64,000 nucleotides of DNA. Origin: Streptomyces bluensis (GTDB lineage Bacteria; Actinomycetota; Actinomycetes; Streptomycetales; Streptomycetaceae). Position numbers and translations under genes: made by a program. Numbering within the stretch: position 1 is the first letter of the stretch; each line of letters opens with the position of its first letter. Where the stretch lies: NCBI RefSeq assembly GCF_014650715.1, contig NZ_BMVM01000010.1, positions 248,001-312,000 on the forward strand. The letters are read 5' to 3'. Shown one piece after another: positions 1 through 7,987 of the stretch. The notes beneath the pieces are model-generated. The model saw only the letters and a list, made by a program, of their open reading frames with translations, did not search any database and had not been told where the DNA came from.

Positions 1-2
1 CC

Positions 3-491
3 TACTACCACCAGCCGCCGTTGGAGTCACCGACCCAGGGAAACACGCAGGCACTTCCCAACGGTAACGAATTCATCGGATGGGGCCAGAGCCCGTACTA
101 CTCGGAGTACGCGGGGGCGGGGAACACCGAGGGCGACGGCTCGCGGAACCTGCTCTACGACGCGCAACTGCCTGGCTCGAACATCTCGTACCGGGCCTTC
201 CGGAACAAGTGGGTCGGCAAGCCCTACTATCCGCCGAGCGCAGCGGCGAGGATCGTCGACGGGCACAGCGTCGTCTACGCTTCCTGGAACGGTTCGACGC
301 AGACCAGAGCGTGGCAGGTGCTGGCAGGACCGGACCCCGTTTCCATGTCGGTGGTGGTGCGATGTGCCGAACGGACCGGGTTCGAGACGGCGATCCCGAC
401 GGACAATCCCGGACCATACTTTCAAGTCAAGGCGTTGGATGAAGAGGGGCGCGTCCTCAAGTCCTCCGACATCGTGCGCCTGAACCGTTGA
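3..491 (+). CDS. Arylsulfotransferase-like protein, C-terminal part (5' end outside window)
   Basis: The reading frame is open from the left edge of the window and stops at 489-491, so only the C-terminal ~162 residues are present. The text TQGNTQALPNGNEFIGWG, followed by SYRAF, then VYASWNGST and a GFET segment, fits the C-terminal half of the arylsulfotransferase (ASST) beta-propeller family, whose members are usually secreted and move sulfate groups between phenols. That family match is from memory of its motifs. Substrate and export signal cannot be judged without the N-terminus. The gene is followed by non-coding and scar sequence, so it is probably the last gene of its unit. Confidence 0.7.
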   Translation, partial: YYHQPPLESPTQGNTQALPNGNEFIGWGQSPYYSEYAGAGNTEGDGSRNLLYDAQLPGSNISYRAFRNKWVGKPYYPPSAAARIVDGHSVVYASWNGSTQTRAWQVLAGPDPVSMSVVVRCAERTGFETAIPTDNPGPYFQVKALDEEGRVLKSSDIVRLNR

Positions 492-752
492 AGGCTTGCG
501 TCCATGACGGAGACCCATCCCGATCCCTACCGCCGGACACATCTGGGAATGCGGCCCGGCGATCTCAACGGCAAGTGGTACGCAAAGTAATGGACTCCGC
601 TGATGGCGCCGCTTCCGGAGCACATCAAGGAGACGATCAATCTCATCACGCGGTCGAGGACCACAGAGGTAGGTATGCACCTCCGGCAACGGGTCCGAGT
701 TGCGTCATGGCGGGCAACGCAGCGGACAGCCCACAGTGGGGCCGCCCTGGCC

Positions 753-804
753 GTGAGAATGCCCCCGATCCGGGCCGTAAGGCGCAGGTCGGGGGCATTC
801 TCAC
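753..804 (-). terminator. Strong hairpin, probable terminator of the remnant gene
   Basis: A perfect 16-bp inverted repeat (753-768 pairs with 789-804) with a 20-nt loop. It lies just beyond the stop codon of the coding remnant on the minus strand, exactly where a terminator is expected. No T-run follows, which is normal in Streptomyces. Confidence 0.65.
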
Positions 805-812
805 CGCACTCC

Positions 813-911
813 TACTTCTTCTTGCCCGGGGTCTTGTCAGAGATCTTGGTGAGCTGGTTTTCGCTGCTCGGGAATCCTGGCAGCCTCGCGTCGTGACCTT
901 CTGATCCGTAG
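813..911 (-). pseudogene. C-terminal scar of an unidentified gene
   Basis: On the minus strand an open stretch of about 32 codons ends in TAG at 813-815. It reads SYGSEGHDARLPGF, then PSSENQLTKI, then SDKTPGKKK. It has no start codon and an in-frame stop just upstream. The Lys-rich end followed by a perfect hairpin looks like a true gene end whose 5' part has been deleted. The family is not recognised. Confidence 0.4.
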
Positions 912-1076
912 CTCTATATGGATGGGTCGGCGGTGGTCATAGCGGTCGCGCCATGGCCTCCGGAGGGCGTCACGGACGAGGTCGGTTTTGCTGTGGTTGC
1001 CGTACTTTGCTGCTGTAAGGCTGGCCCGAGATGGACACTCGGTGGTGGGACAGGTTCCCCAGCTGAGGCGAGGTGC

Positions 1077-1730
1077 TCAGGCCACGAGCCATGGTGCAGC
1101 GGGCGGAGTCCGTCTCTGGGCGCGTCGTCTGGCTATGTACCCCCCAATGCCGAGCAGAGTCAGCGCAACTCCAAGGCCTCCGATTGTCACCAGCGTTGTT
1201 GGCGCGGCGGAGTTCTCCATTACTCGCCCCTGCACTCCGGAGGCCGCGAAGCTGCCTGACTGCTCACGGAGGTGGTAACGCGAGTCGTTGGAGTTCGCAC
1301 GGTGGTCGCCGAGCACGAACAACCGCCCCTCCGGGACCTTCACGTCGTACGGGTCGACCCCCGGGTCCTCGTAGACATCCGTCACATATGGCTCGTCGAG
1401 TGGCTTTCCGTTCACCGTGACCCGGTTCCCAGCCCCCACCACGTGATCGCCACCTATCCCGATGACCCGACGCAACACCGGTTCCGCCATATAGCGCTCG
1501 GGCGGATCGATGAGTACGACATCACCTCGACGTATCTCGGTCGCGTCGATCTGCTCGATCAGCAGTCGATCACCCGGGCGGAATGTGGGCCTCATCGAGT
1601 CGCCCATCTCTGTGACCATCTTGTAGTTCGCGAGGGTGTACACGATGGCCCCTACCAGGAGGACCAACCCGAATGGCGCCAACACCCAGGCCACATCTCT
1701 CAACCTAGCGATCGTTCTTCGCTGCCGCAT
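1077..1730 (-). CDS. Signal peptidase I-like protein (S26), catalytic Lys replaced by Arg
   Basis: S26 signal peptidases cut signal peptides from exported proteins at the outer face of the membrane using a Ser/Lys dyad. Counting from the ATG at 1736, the protein shows an N-terminal membrane segment (15-37), box B GDSMRPT with the Ser nucleophile at residue 47, box C GDVVLID, box D VLRRVIGIGGD, box E GDHRANSNDSR, and a second membrane segment near the C-terminus (about 180-203). In box D the residue that is normally the catalytic Lys (KR in the family) is Arg89. I prefer the ATG at 1730, since the GGGGGAGGG ribosome site is adjacent to the ATG at 1736 but correctly spaced for 1730. It may be inactive, or a specialised or divergent member. 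It lies near the LanC-like gene, but no precursor peptide was found. Confidence 0.8.
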   Translation of the reverse strand: MRQRRTIARLRDVAWVLAPFGLVLLVGAIVYTLANYKMVTEMGDSMRPTFRPGDRLLIEQIDATEIRRGDVVLIDPPERYMAEPVLRRVIGIGGDHVVGAGNRVTVNGKPLDEPYVTDVYEDPGVDPYDVKVPEGRLFVLGDHRANSNDSRYHLREQSGSFAASGVQGRVMENSAAPTTLVTIGGLGVALTLLGIGGYIARRRAQRRTPPAAPWLVA

Positions 1731-1736
1731 GAGCAT

Positions 1737-2568
1737 CCCTCCCCCTCGAATCGCCCGACGGCTGTGCGGGCCAGCAGAGGCTATGCGACCTCGGTACAGA
1801 AACGCACCCAGCTCCTGCCCGCGCTGATCACCCGCGGTCGACTCCTCTCCTCAGCCGCCACTCGCCCCAGCTCCCGTCCCGTGCACCGCCGACCCACGCG
1901 CGAGTGATGGCCAAAGTCCCCGGCGTGCGGCGGCTCACTGCGGCGAGCCTGTGACCTGCGTGGATTCCGGGACCAGCAGACACTCACCCCCTGTGCTTCA
2001 AGGTGAGCACCAGTTGTGGTCGGTTCGTGCGCTGCCCTGGGCGAACGGTCGGATCGTGGCACCGTCGGGCTCAGCTGCTGTCACCGGGGTTCCTCGCTGT
2101 TCCCCGCTCGATCTGGTGCGGGGTGAGCGGAACACAAGTGAGGAGTGCCACGTTCGCAGGTCGGCTGTCAGTGCCCGTGGCTAGAGTTTTCAGAGGCGCG
2201 GTCGGCTTCCGAGGTACCCGGTTCCGTAGAGCAGTTGCATCCCCGGCTCTGTCTGGGGGCGGCCCGGGACCAACCCGGGACCTAACCAACGGTCGTGCTT
2301 CGTCGATGGCCAAGAGTGAGACCTGTCCGCGCCGACCGCGCACCAATCAGTGCCGTACGTCGACCGCAGGCACACGCTTTCCAACTGTGGTGGTGGCTCG
2401 CAAGGCCGCGTACAGGGCCGTTCACCTGCTTGCATGGGCGGCCCGCTCGTGGGCTCCCCCCGACTCCTGGTCTCGTCTGGACCGCCGTGAACGGGGCTGA
2501 ATGAGACGGAAACTGAGACGGGCGGCCATCACGGGTTCCTGGTCACGCCCCTGGGAGTGTCTTCAGGC
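1737..2568. other. No gene supported
   Basis: About 830 bp between two minus-strand genes. Several overlapping frames exist on both strands (for example 2003-2500 on plus), but none shows domain-like sequence or a convincing ribosome site. I see no repeat or RNA structure here. Promoter elements for the signal peptidase gene should lie at its left edge. Confidence 0.45.
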
Positions 2569-3072
2569 TCACCGCGCTCGTCCCGGTTCCACATGACAGC
2601 ATCTTTCCCGCTGGGTGTAGCCTCCGGGCACGCCGACGCAGACGGAATTCCAGAAGGGCTCGGCCTCGCGGAAATGGCCGCCGCCCGTGTGCCACTGGAC
2701 TCCTGGGTAGGCATGGCGCAGAGACCGGAGAGCGGCTGAGGCGAGGCCGTAACGCTTGTAGCCCTCGTAGGAGTGAGGCGCCTCAACCCAGCCGATCTTG
2801 CATGCATTGCAGACCACGTACTCGACCTCGAAGGCCAGGTCGGATCTGACGTAGGCCGCACGGATGCGCCAGCCCGTTCGCTCGAAGTAGCCGGCGGGCC
2901 GGTCGACCCAGGGTTCTGGTGGGGTGGCGGTCCGGGCGAAGTGGTACGGCGCGGGATCTATCCATCGGCGAAGCCGGTCCCGCCAGGTCGGCTTGTCGGG
3001 CCACTCCCGTACCCAGTACACGTGGTCAGCGCGGTGCGCCACAGCACGGACTGCTGCCTCGTTGTCCGCCAT
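2569..3072 (-). CDS. GNAT-like acetyltransferase-related protein
   Basis: 167 residues from the ATG at 3072, chosen because a GGAGGAGG ribosome site sits 4-11 bases upstream; the frame itself extends further upstream without a start of that quality. The C-terminal half contains IGWVEAPHSYEGYKRYGLASAALRSL, then HPG-type text YPGVQWHTGGGHF and a final GGYTQR. This matches a Streptomyces family related to GNAT acyltransferases, where the GYKRYGLASAAL part corresponds to the acetyl-CoA loop. The N-terminal half (REWPDKPTWRDRLRRW) has no recognised domain. Substrate unknown. It is divergent from the LanC-like gene, 249 bp away. Confidence 0.6.
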   Translation of the reverse strand: MADNEAAVRAVAHRADHVYWVREWPDKPTWRDRLRRWIDPAPYHFARTATPPEPWVDRPAGYFERTGWRIRAAYVRSDLAFEVEYVVCNACKIGWVEAPHSYEGYKRYGLASAALRSLRHAYPGVQWHTGGGHFREAEPFWNSVCVGVPGGYTQRERCCHVEPGRAR

Positions 3073-3321
3073 GCGTCCTCCTCCCCGGGCTCTGGAGTTG
3101 CCCTCGGCCATGGTGGGGTGCGCGGGAGGCTGCTGTACCACAGGGTTCGACGGCACTGCAGCGCCCTCAGCTTGGGAAGCTGTGGTCATTTGTGGCTGGC
3201 TTGGACGCTGACCTGGGCAAGTGACTGGCTGCGGCCTCTTGGTGGTTTGGCTGCTTTCACCGTGGTTGCGGAGCGCCACCGCCCTCTGGGCGGGTCCGGA
3301 CGATGATGCGAGAGTGGGCCC

Positions 3322-4620
3322 GTGACGGCATCAGAAGCCACGCGCGTGGCAGTCGACGAGGTCGAGGGACTCGCGGTGGACGGGCTGCGGTGGCTGACCG
3401 AGGCGGCGCGAGAAACCTCCGAAGGAGGCCTCGCCTGGACGACCAGGCCCTCGGACAACGAGCTCGACCCAATGCTCTACAGCGGTACGGCCGGGAACGT
3501 CCCCGTGCTCCTGGAGGCGTGGCGGCACTTCGGCGACGACTCTTACGCCGACGCCGCCCTGCGCGCCGCCCGCAGCCTCGCGCACTCCGTCGACGGCATC
3601 GACGACGACTCTCTCTACTTCGGCCGCACCGGAATGGCGCTCGTCCTGCGGGCCCTTCACGAAGAACTCGGCGACACGGCCGCCGGCGCCGCCGCCGACC
3701 GCGCGTTGGAACTCGTGCGGTCACGCTTCGACGGCACCCGCTGGGGCGATCTGTTCGAGCTGATGGGCGGCAACGCGGGGATCGGCCTCGGGGCACTCCT
3801 GGCCGGCGACACCGAACTGGCCGTCCTCGCCATGGAGCCGTATCTGCGGACGGCGGAACAGACTCCGGCGGGCGTCCACTGGGCCCATCGCACCGGCATC
3901 GACTCCCGTCTGCATCACGTCTCCCACGGCACCCTCGGCATCGTCCTGGCGCTTGCCCGGGTCGGCGGGGCCACCGGCCGTGCGGACCTGGTCGAACTGG
4001 CGCTGGCCGGTGCTGCGGACGTCATGGCACGTGACGAAGCAGGGCCGGAGGGCTTCCTGGTGCTGCACTCCACCCCTCAGTACCGCCCCGATGTGATCGA
4101 GCCCATCAGCTACGGCTGGTGCCACGGCCCGGCCGGCGACGCCCAAGTCTTCCGGGTACTGCGGGACATCACGGCCGACCCTGTCTGGCCCGCCCTCGCC
4201 GACCGCTGCTGGCACACTGTCACCCACTCCGGCCTACCCCAGCGGCTGCGCCCCGGCTTCTGGGACAACAACGGCCGCTGCTGCGGCACTGCGGGCGTCC
4301 TCGCCCTGGCCTGCGACCGGATCGCCGAACAGCAGGACCCACACGACTTCGCCCACGTCCTCGTCGCGGACCTCGCCGCCCGCGCGATCCGGGACAGTGA
4401 CGGCGCTCGCTGGTCCAACTTCGAGCACCGGGCCACCCCGAGCAACCTCGAACCGTGCACAGGCTGGGCCATGGGCAACGCGGGCATCGTCCGCGAACTC
4501 CTACGCTTCGTGCGACTGAGCCGAGGGGGCGATCCCCGGTACGCGTTCGCCTGGCCGGACCAGCCTCCGGTGCCCGCTCAGGCAACGACCCTCCGCCGTG
4601 GTACCGACGCCGTGTTGTGA
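3322..4620 (+). CDS. Stand-alone LanC-like protein with CCG zinc motif
   Basis: Lanthionine synthetase C proteins form an alpha/alpha barrel holding one zinc, which activates peptide Cys thiols for addition to dehydrated Ser/Thr. The 432 residues show repeated GxxG barrel motifs (YSGTAGN, GNAGIGLG, SHGTLGI, GWAMGNAGI). His202 in HHVSHG matches the catalytic His. Zinc ligands are Cys267 in WCHG and Cys320-Cys321 in RCCGTAG. Nisin-type LanC has Cys-His at the last pair; Cys-Cys is the arrangement of the promiscuous CCG-type LanM enzymes. No LanB or LanM dehydratase and no precursor peptide is visible within the window. The start is GTG with a weak ribosome site. It may be an orphan cyclase or a LanCL-like enzyme. 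Confidence 0.8.
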   Translation: MTASEATRVAVDEVEGLAVDGLRWLTEAARETSEGGLAWTTRPSDNELDPMLYSGTAGNVPVLLEAWRHFGDDSYADAALRAARSLAHSVDGIDDDSLYFGRTGMALVLRALHEELGDTAAGAAADRALELVRSRFDGTRWGDLFELMGGNAGIGLGALLAGDTELAVLAMEPYLRTAEQTPAGVHWAHRTGIDSRLHHVSHGTLGIVLALARVGGATGRADLVELALAGAADVMARDEAGPEGFLVLHSTPQYRPDVIEPISYGWCHGPAGDAQVFRVLRDITADPVWPALADRCWHTVTHSGLPQRLRPGFWDNNGRCCGTAGVLALACDRIAEQQDPHDFAHVLVADLAARAIRDSDGARWSNFEHRATPSNLEPCTGWAMGNAGIVRELLRFVRLSRGGDPRYAFAWPDQPPVPAQATTLRRGTDAVL

Positions 4621-4639
4621 CGTATCGGGTGCGCAAGCC

Positions 4640-5640
4640 TGTCTGTAAACCGTGTCGGTGTCGAACGGAGCTACTACAGGACCGTTCACCGACGCGGCCG
4701 CCTGGTCTTGCGCCCTGTTCCGGCGACACCTGCGCCCGACCCGACACCCAGGCCTCGATGAAGTCGCAGCTCCGGTTGCACGCGTTCCCGTTCCTGGGTG
4801 CGCGCCCTCTCAGCTCCTTCCAGCCTGCCCACCTCCGTGACTGGGTGCGCAAGCTCCAGGAGAACGGCGTCCGTGGCTCCTACGCTCGGACGATCTACAC
4901 CAACGTGCGCGCCGCACTCAGCGCGGCCGTGGACAGCGGCCACCTTCCCCGAAACCCCTGCGCCGCTCGCTCCGGCCTGCCACTCCGGAACGCGTCTTCG
5001 CCGTCCAGGCCGCCATGCCTGAGCGCTACGAAGCCATGGTCGACCTGGGCGGCGGCTGCGGGCTTCGTCAGGGCGAGATCCTCGGCGTCGCCGTCGACGC
5101 GATCGACTTCGAGTCAGAGACGCTCCACGTGGTCCAGCACCTCAAGCTGAGCCGGAGCAAGGCCGTGTTCGCTCCGCCCAAAGGCGGCAAGCTGCTGGAC
5201 GTCCGCTTCCCGGCCCGCTGATGCCCTCCAGGCACACATGAAGCGGTGCCCGCCCGTCGAGATCACCTTGCCGTGGAAGGTGGCCGACGGGCCTCCGGTC
5301 ACCAAGCGGCTGGTCTTCACCGGGCCACGCGCCGGTCACGTCGGGCGGACGTTCCTCAATGAGGAGGTGTGGAAACGGGCACTGGCTTCGTGGGTGATCC
5401 CTGAGCGGAAGCCGGGCGAGTCATACGCCGAGTACCGCGAGAACGGCATGCGTCTCCTCCGCCACTTCTACGCCTCTGTGCTCCTCGACGCTGCGCGTCT
5501 ACGCACACCTCATGCCTTCCAGCCAGGAACGCACGTGCAAGGCCGTGGCTGCCGTCTTCGGCACGGCCCGGTCCGGCCCGTCCCGCATGGCGGCCCAGAG
5601 ACGGCCAACGGCCACGAATAAGCCCCCTACCGGCGGAGAA
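4640..5640 (+). pseudogene. Degenerate tyrosine recombinase (integrase)
   Basis: Pieces of one integrase lie in consecutive frames. The SAM-like core-binding domain (SFQPAHLRDWVRKLQ, then SYARTIYTNVRAALSAAV) occupies about 4755-5000. A second frame at 5015-5221 has GLRQGEILGVAVDAIDFE, the region of the first catalytic Arg. A third at 5238-5470 carries LLRHFYASVLLDA, the HxxR-type box. The tail LMPSSQERTCKAVAAVFG is in yet another frame, and the segment that should contain the final GH and catalytic Tyr surroundings is deleted. The N-terminus is also missing. It is clearly inactive. It sits against the terminator of gpmA and probably marks an old integrative element. Confidence 0.8.
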
Positions 5641-5658
5641 CCCGCAGGTAGGGGGCTT
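5620..5658 (-). terminator. Terminator of gpmA
   Basis: A perfect 12-bp stem (5620-5631 with 5647-5658), GC-rich with an AAG...CTT base, lies just past the gpmA stop on the minus strand. It also faces the dead integrase on the other strand. Confidence 0.75.
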
Positions 5659-5670
5659 CTCCGTGCAGGC

Positions 5671-6432
5671 TTACTTCTTCTTGCCCTGGTTTTTGACCGC
5701 CTCGATCGCGGCCGCCGCGGCCTCGGGGTCGAGGTAGGTGCCGCCCGGGTTCAGCGGCTTGAAGTCGGCGTCCAGTTCGTAGGAGAGGGGGATGCCGGTC
5801 GGGATGTTCAGGCCCGCGATGTCGGCGTCCGAGATGCCGTCGAGGTGCTTGACGAGGGCGCGGAGGCTGTTCCCGTGGGCCGCGATCAGGACCGTGCGGC
5901 CGGCGAGGAGGTCCGGGACGATGCCGTCGTACCAGTACGGGAGCATGCGCTGGACGACGTCCTTCAGGCACTCGGTGCGGGGGCGCAGCTCCGGCGGGAT
6001 GGTCGCGTAGCGCGCGTCGTCCGACTGGGAGTACTGGGTGCCGTCCTCAAGCGGGGGCGGCGGGGTGTCGTACGAGCGGCGCCACAGCATGAACTGCTCC
6101 TCGCCGAACTCGGCGAGTGTCTGCGCCTTGTCCTTGCCCTGGAGGGCGCCGTAGTGCCGCTCGTTCAGGCGCCAGCTGCGGTGGACCGGGATCCAGTGGC
6201 GGTCCGCGGCCTCCAGGGCCAGCTGGGCGGTGCGGATCGCGCGCTTCTGGAGCGAGGTGTGCAGCACGTCAGGGAGCAGGCCGGCGTCCTTCAGCAGCTC
6301 GCCGCCGCGCGTCGCCTCCTTCTCGCCCTTCGCGGTGAGGTTGACGTCCACCCAGCCGGTGAACAGGTTCTTCTCGTTCCACTCGCTCTCGCCGTGGCGG
6401 AGGAGGATCAGCTTGTACGGTGCGTCGGCCAT
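5671..6432 (-). CDS. gpmA: 2,3-bisphosphoglycerate-dependent phosphoglycerate mutase
   Basis: Interconverts 3- and 2-phosphoglycerate in glycolysis and gluconeogenesis in the cytosol. The protein is 253 residues from MADAPYKLILL. His13 in LRHGESEWN is the phosphorylated residue, Glu91 in NERHYG is the acid/base, and His186 in AAHGNSLRAL is the second active-site His. Length and sequence are typical of the dPGM family. I took the ATG at 6432 because homologues begin there; an in-frame upstream start at 6450 is less likely. It is a single gene with its own terminator. The MFS gene is divergent from it. In S. coelicolor the orthologue lies close to mshA, as here. Confidence 0.95.
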   Translation of the reverse strand: MADAPYKLILLRHGESEWNEKNLFTGWVDVNLTAKGEKEATRGGELLKDAGLLPDVLHTSLQKRAIRTAQLALEAADRHWIPVHRSWRLNERHYGALQGKDKAQTLAEFGEEQFMLWRRSYDTPPPPLEDGTQYSQSDDARYATIPPELRPRTECLKDVVQRMLPYWYDGIVPDLLAGRTVLIAAHGNSLRALVKHLDGISDADIAGLNIPTGIPLSYELDADFKPLNPGGTYLDPEAAAAAIEAVKNQGKKK

Positions 6433-6598
6433 GGCCCGAGCGTAATCCAACCTCTTGATCGCTTGGGCGGGCGGCCACCAGGCGGACGTTTGACTGCGTT
6501 TGTTAATTGAGTGGTCCTGCCCACGCAGCGCTCGTAATGTGTGGCATCGCCCAGCGCCACTTACTTCTGTGTGTCAGCTTCTTCCGTGGGGGACCCCT

Positions 6599-7864
6599 AT
6601 GCCAGTCACCGCCCTGAGACGTGCCGTCCGTGAGAGCGTCTCGGGGTTGCCCCGCGAGTTCTGGTGGCTGTGGACCAGCACGCTGGTCAACCGGCTCGGT
6701 GGTTTCGTCGCCACCTTCATGGCCCTGTACCTCACGCTCGACCGCGGCTACTCCGCCTCGTACGCCGGTCTCGTCGCCTCCCTGCACGGTCTCGGCGGTG
6801 TCATCTCCTCGCTCGGTGGCGGCGTCATGGCCGACCGGCTCGGGCGGCGGCCCACGCTGCTCGTCGCCCAGGCCTCCACGGCCGTCTTCGTGGCGCTGCT
6901 CGGCTTCGTGCGCGACCCCGTCGCGATCGCCGGCGTCGCCTTCCTGGTGGGCGCGGCCAGCAACGCCTCCCGGCCCGCCGTCCAGGCGATGATGGCGGAC
7001 ATCGTGCGGCCCGAGGACCGCGTCCGCGCCTTCTCCATCAACTACTGGGCGATCAACCTCGGTTTCGCCGTCTCGTCCGCGGCCGCGGGGTTCATCGCCG
7101 AGGTCAGCTATCTCGCGGGGTTTCTGATCGAGGCCGGCATGACCATGGCCTGCGCGATCGTCGTCTTCGCCAAGGTGCCCGAATCGCGGCCCACGTCCAC
7201 CGCCAAGGAGTCCGCGGGCGGGCCCGAGGTCGGGCTCGGCACCGTTCTGCGCGACGGGCGCTTCATGGCCGTCGTCGGGCTGTCCTTCCTGGTCGCGCTC
7301 ATCTTCCAGCAGGGCTCGGTCGGGCTCCCGGTCGCGATGGGCGAGGCGGGTTTCACCCCTGCCGACTACGGGATGGCCATCGCGCTCAACGGCGTCCTGA
7401 TCGTCGTCCTCCAGCTCCCGGTCACCCGTTTCATCGAGCACCGGGACCCGCGCCGGCTGCTGGTGATCTCGTCCGTCCTCGCCGGGTACGGTTTCGGGCT
7501 CACCGCCTTCGCCGGTTCGGTCGGCGTGTTCGCCCTCACGGTGTGCGTGTGGACCCTGGCCGAGATCGTCAACGCGCCCACGCAGACCGGCCTCGTCGTG
7601 AGCCTCTCACCCGTACAGGGGCGCGGCCGCTACCAGGGCATGTACACGATGTCCTGGTCCGTCGCCGCGCTGGTCGCGCCGCTGATGTCCGGGTTCGTCA
7701 TCGACCGGTGGGGCGCGGAGTGGCTCTGGGGACTGTGCGCCGTGGTGGGGACCGTGGCGGGGGTGGGGTATGGGGTGCTGATGCGGCGGGTGCCGGTGGA
7801 GGAGCCTTCGGCTCAGGGGTCGGAGTCTCCGGTGGCGAAGCCCGTACCCGAGCAGGCGGCCTGA
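6599..7864 (+). CDS. MFS transporter
   Basis: A 421-residue membrane protein of the major facilitator superfamily, with about 12 hydrophobic helices in two halves. The loop between helices 2 and 3 carries the family signature GGGVMADRLGRRP. Another conserved stretch is ASRPAVQAMMADIV. A soluble linker (about residues 195-215) separates the halves, and the C-tail is hydrophilic. Such drug/proton antiporter-like carriers export small molecules by proton exchange, but the substrate cannot be told from sequence. The start ATG at 6599 follows a GTGGGGGA purine run. Divergent from gpmA, with no operon partner. Confidence 0.9.
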   Translation: MPVTALRRAVRESVSGLPREFWWLWTSTLVNRLGGFVATFMALYLTLDRGYSASYAGLVASLHGLGGVISSLGGGVMADRLGRRPTLLVAQASTAVFVALLGFVRDPVAIAGVAFLVGAASNASRPAVQAMMADIVRPEDRVRAFSINYWAINLGFAVSSAAAGFIAEVSYLAGFLIEAGMTMACAIVVFAKVPESRPTSTAKESAGGPEVGLGTVLRDGRFMAVVGLSFLVALIFQQGSVGLPVAMGEAGFTPADYGMAIALNGVLIVVLQLPVTRFIEHRDPRRLLVISSVLAGYGFGLTAFAGSVGVFALTVCVWTLAEIVNAPTQTGLVVSLSPVQGRGRYQGMYTMSWSVAALVAPLMSGFVIDRWGAEWLWGLCAVVGTVAGVGYGVLMRRVPVEEPSAQGSESPVAKPVPEQAA

Positions 7865-7987
7865 CCTGCCCGGCCCGGTCGGCGCGTGCATCGTCACGGC
7901 ACTGCTCTGTGCGCGGCGAGAGGGGGCCGGTGTGCGCCACGTGGAAGGCTCGCTCCCGTAGCGTGGTGGTAAGACCTCGCCACGGGG

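Larger units (their letters stand above)
492..1076. other. Gene-poor stretch with a gene-end scar
   Basis: No intact gene is supported here. Short frames exist on both strands but lack family resemblance and good starts. The only structured content is the inverted repeat at 753-804 and the start-less coding remnant at 813-911, listed separately. Confidence 0.5.

Noticed and set aside
488..904. 138-aa plus-strand frame after the arylsulfotransferase-like gene
   Set aside because: It runs through a perfect hairpin and a minus-strand gene scar; no sign of selection.
2003..2500. 165-aa plus-strand frame in the 1.7-2.6 kb spacer
   Set aside because: Arg/Ser-rich, no ribosome site, competing frames on the other strand, no resemblance to known proteins.
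1077..4620. Complete lanthipeptide gene cluster
   Set aside because: Only a LanC-like gene and an odd signal peptidase are present; no precursor, dehydratase or transporter was found in 0-5.6 kb.
5512..6510. Long plus-strand frame (332 aa) opposite gpmA
   Set aside because: It is the mirror of the gpmA reading frame, rich in Val/Arg/Gly with no domain. Only its first ~30 residues are real, as the integrase tail.
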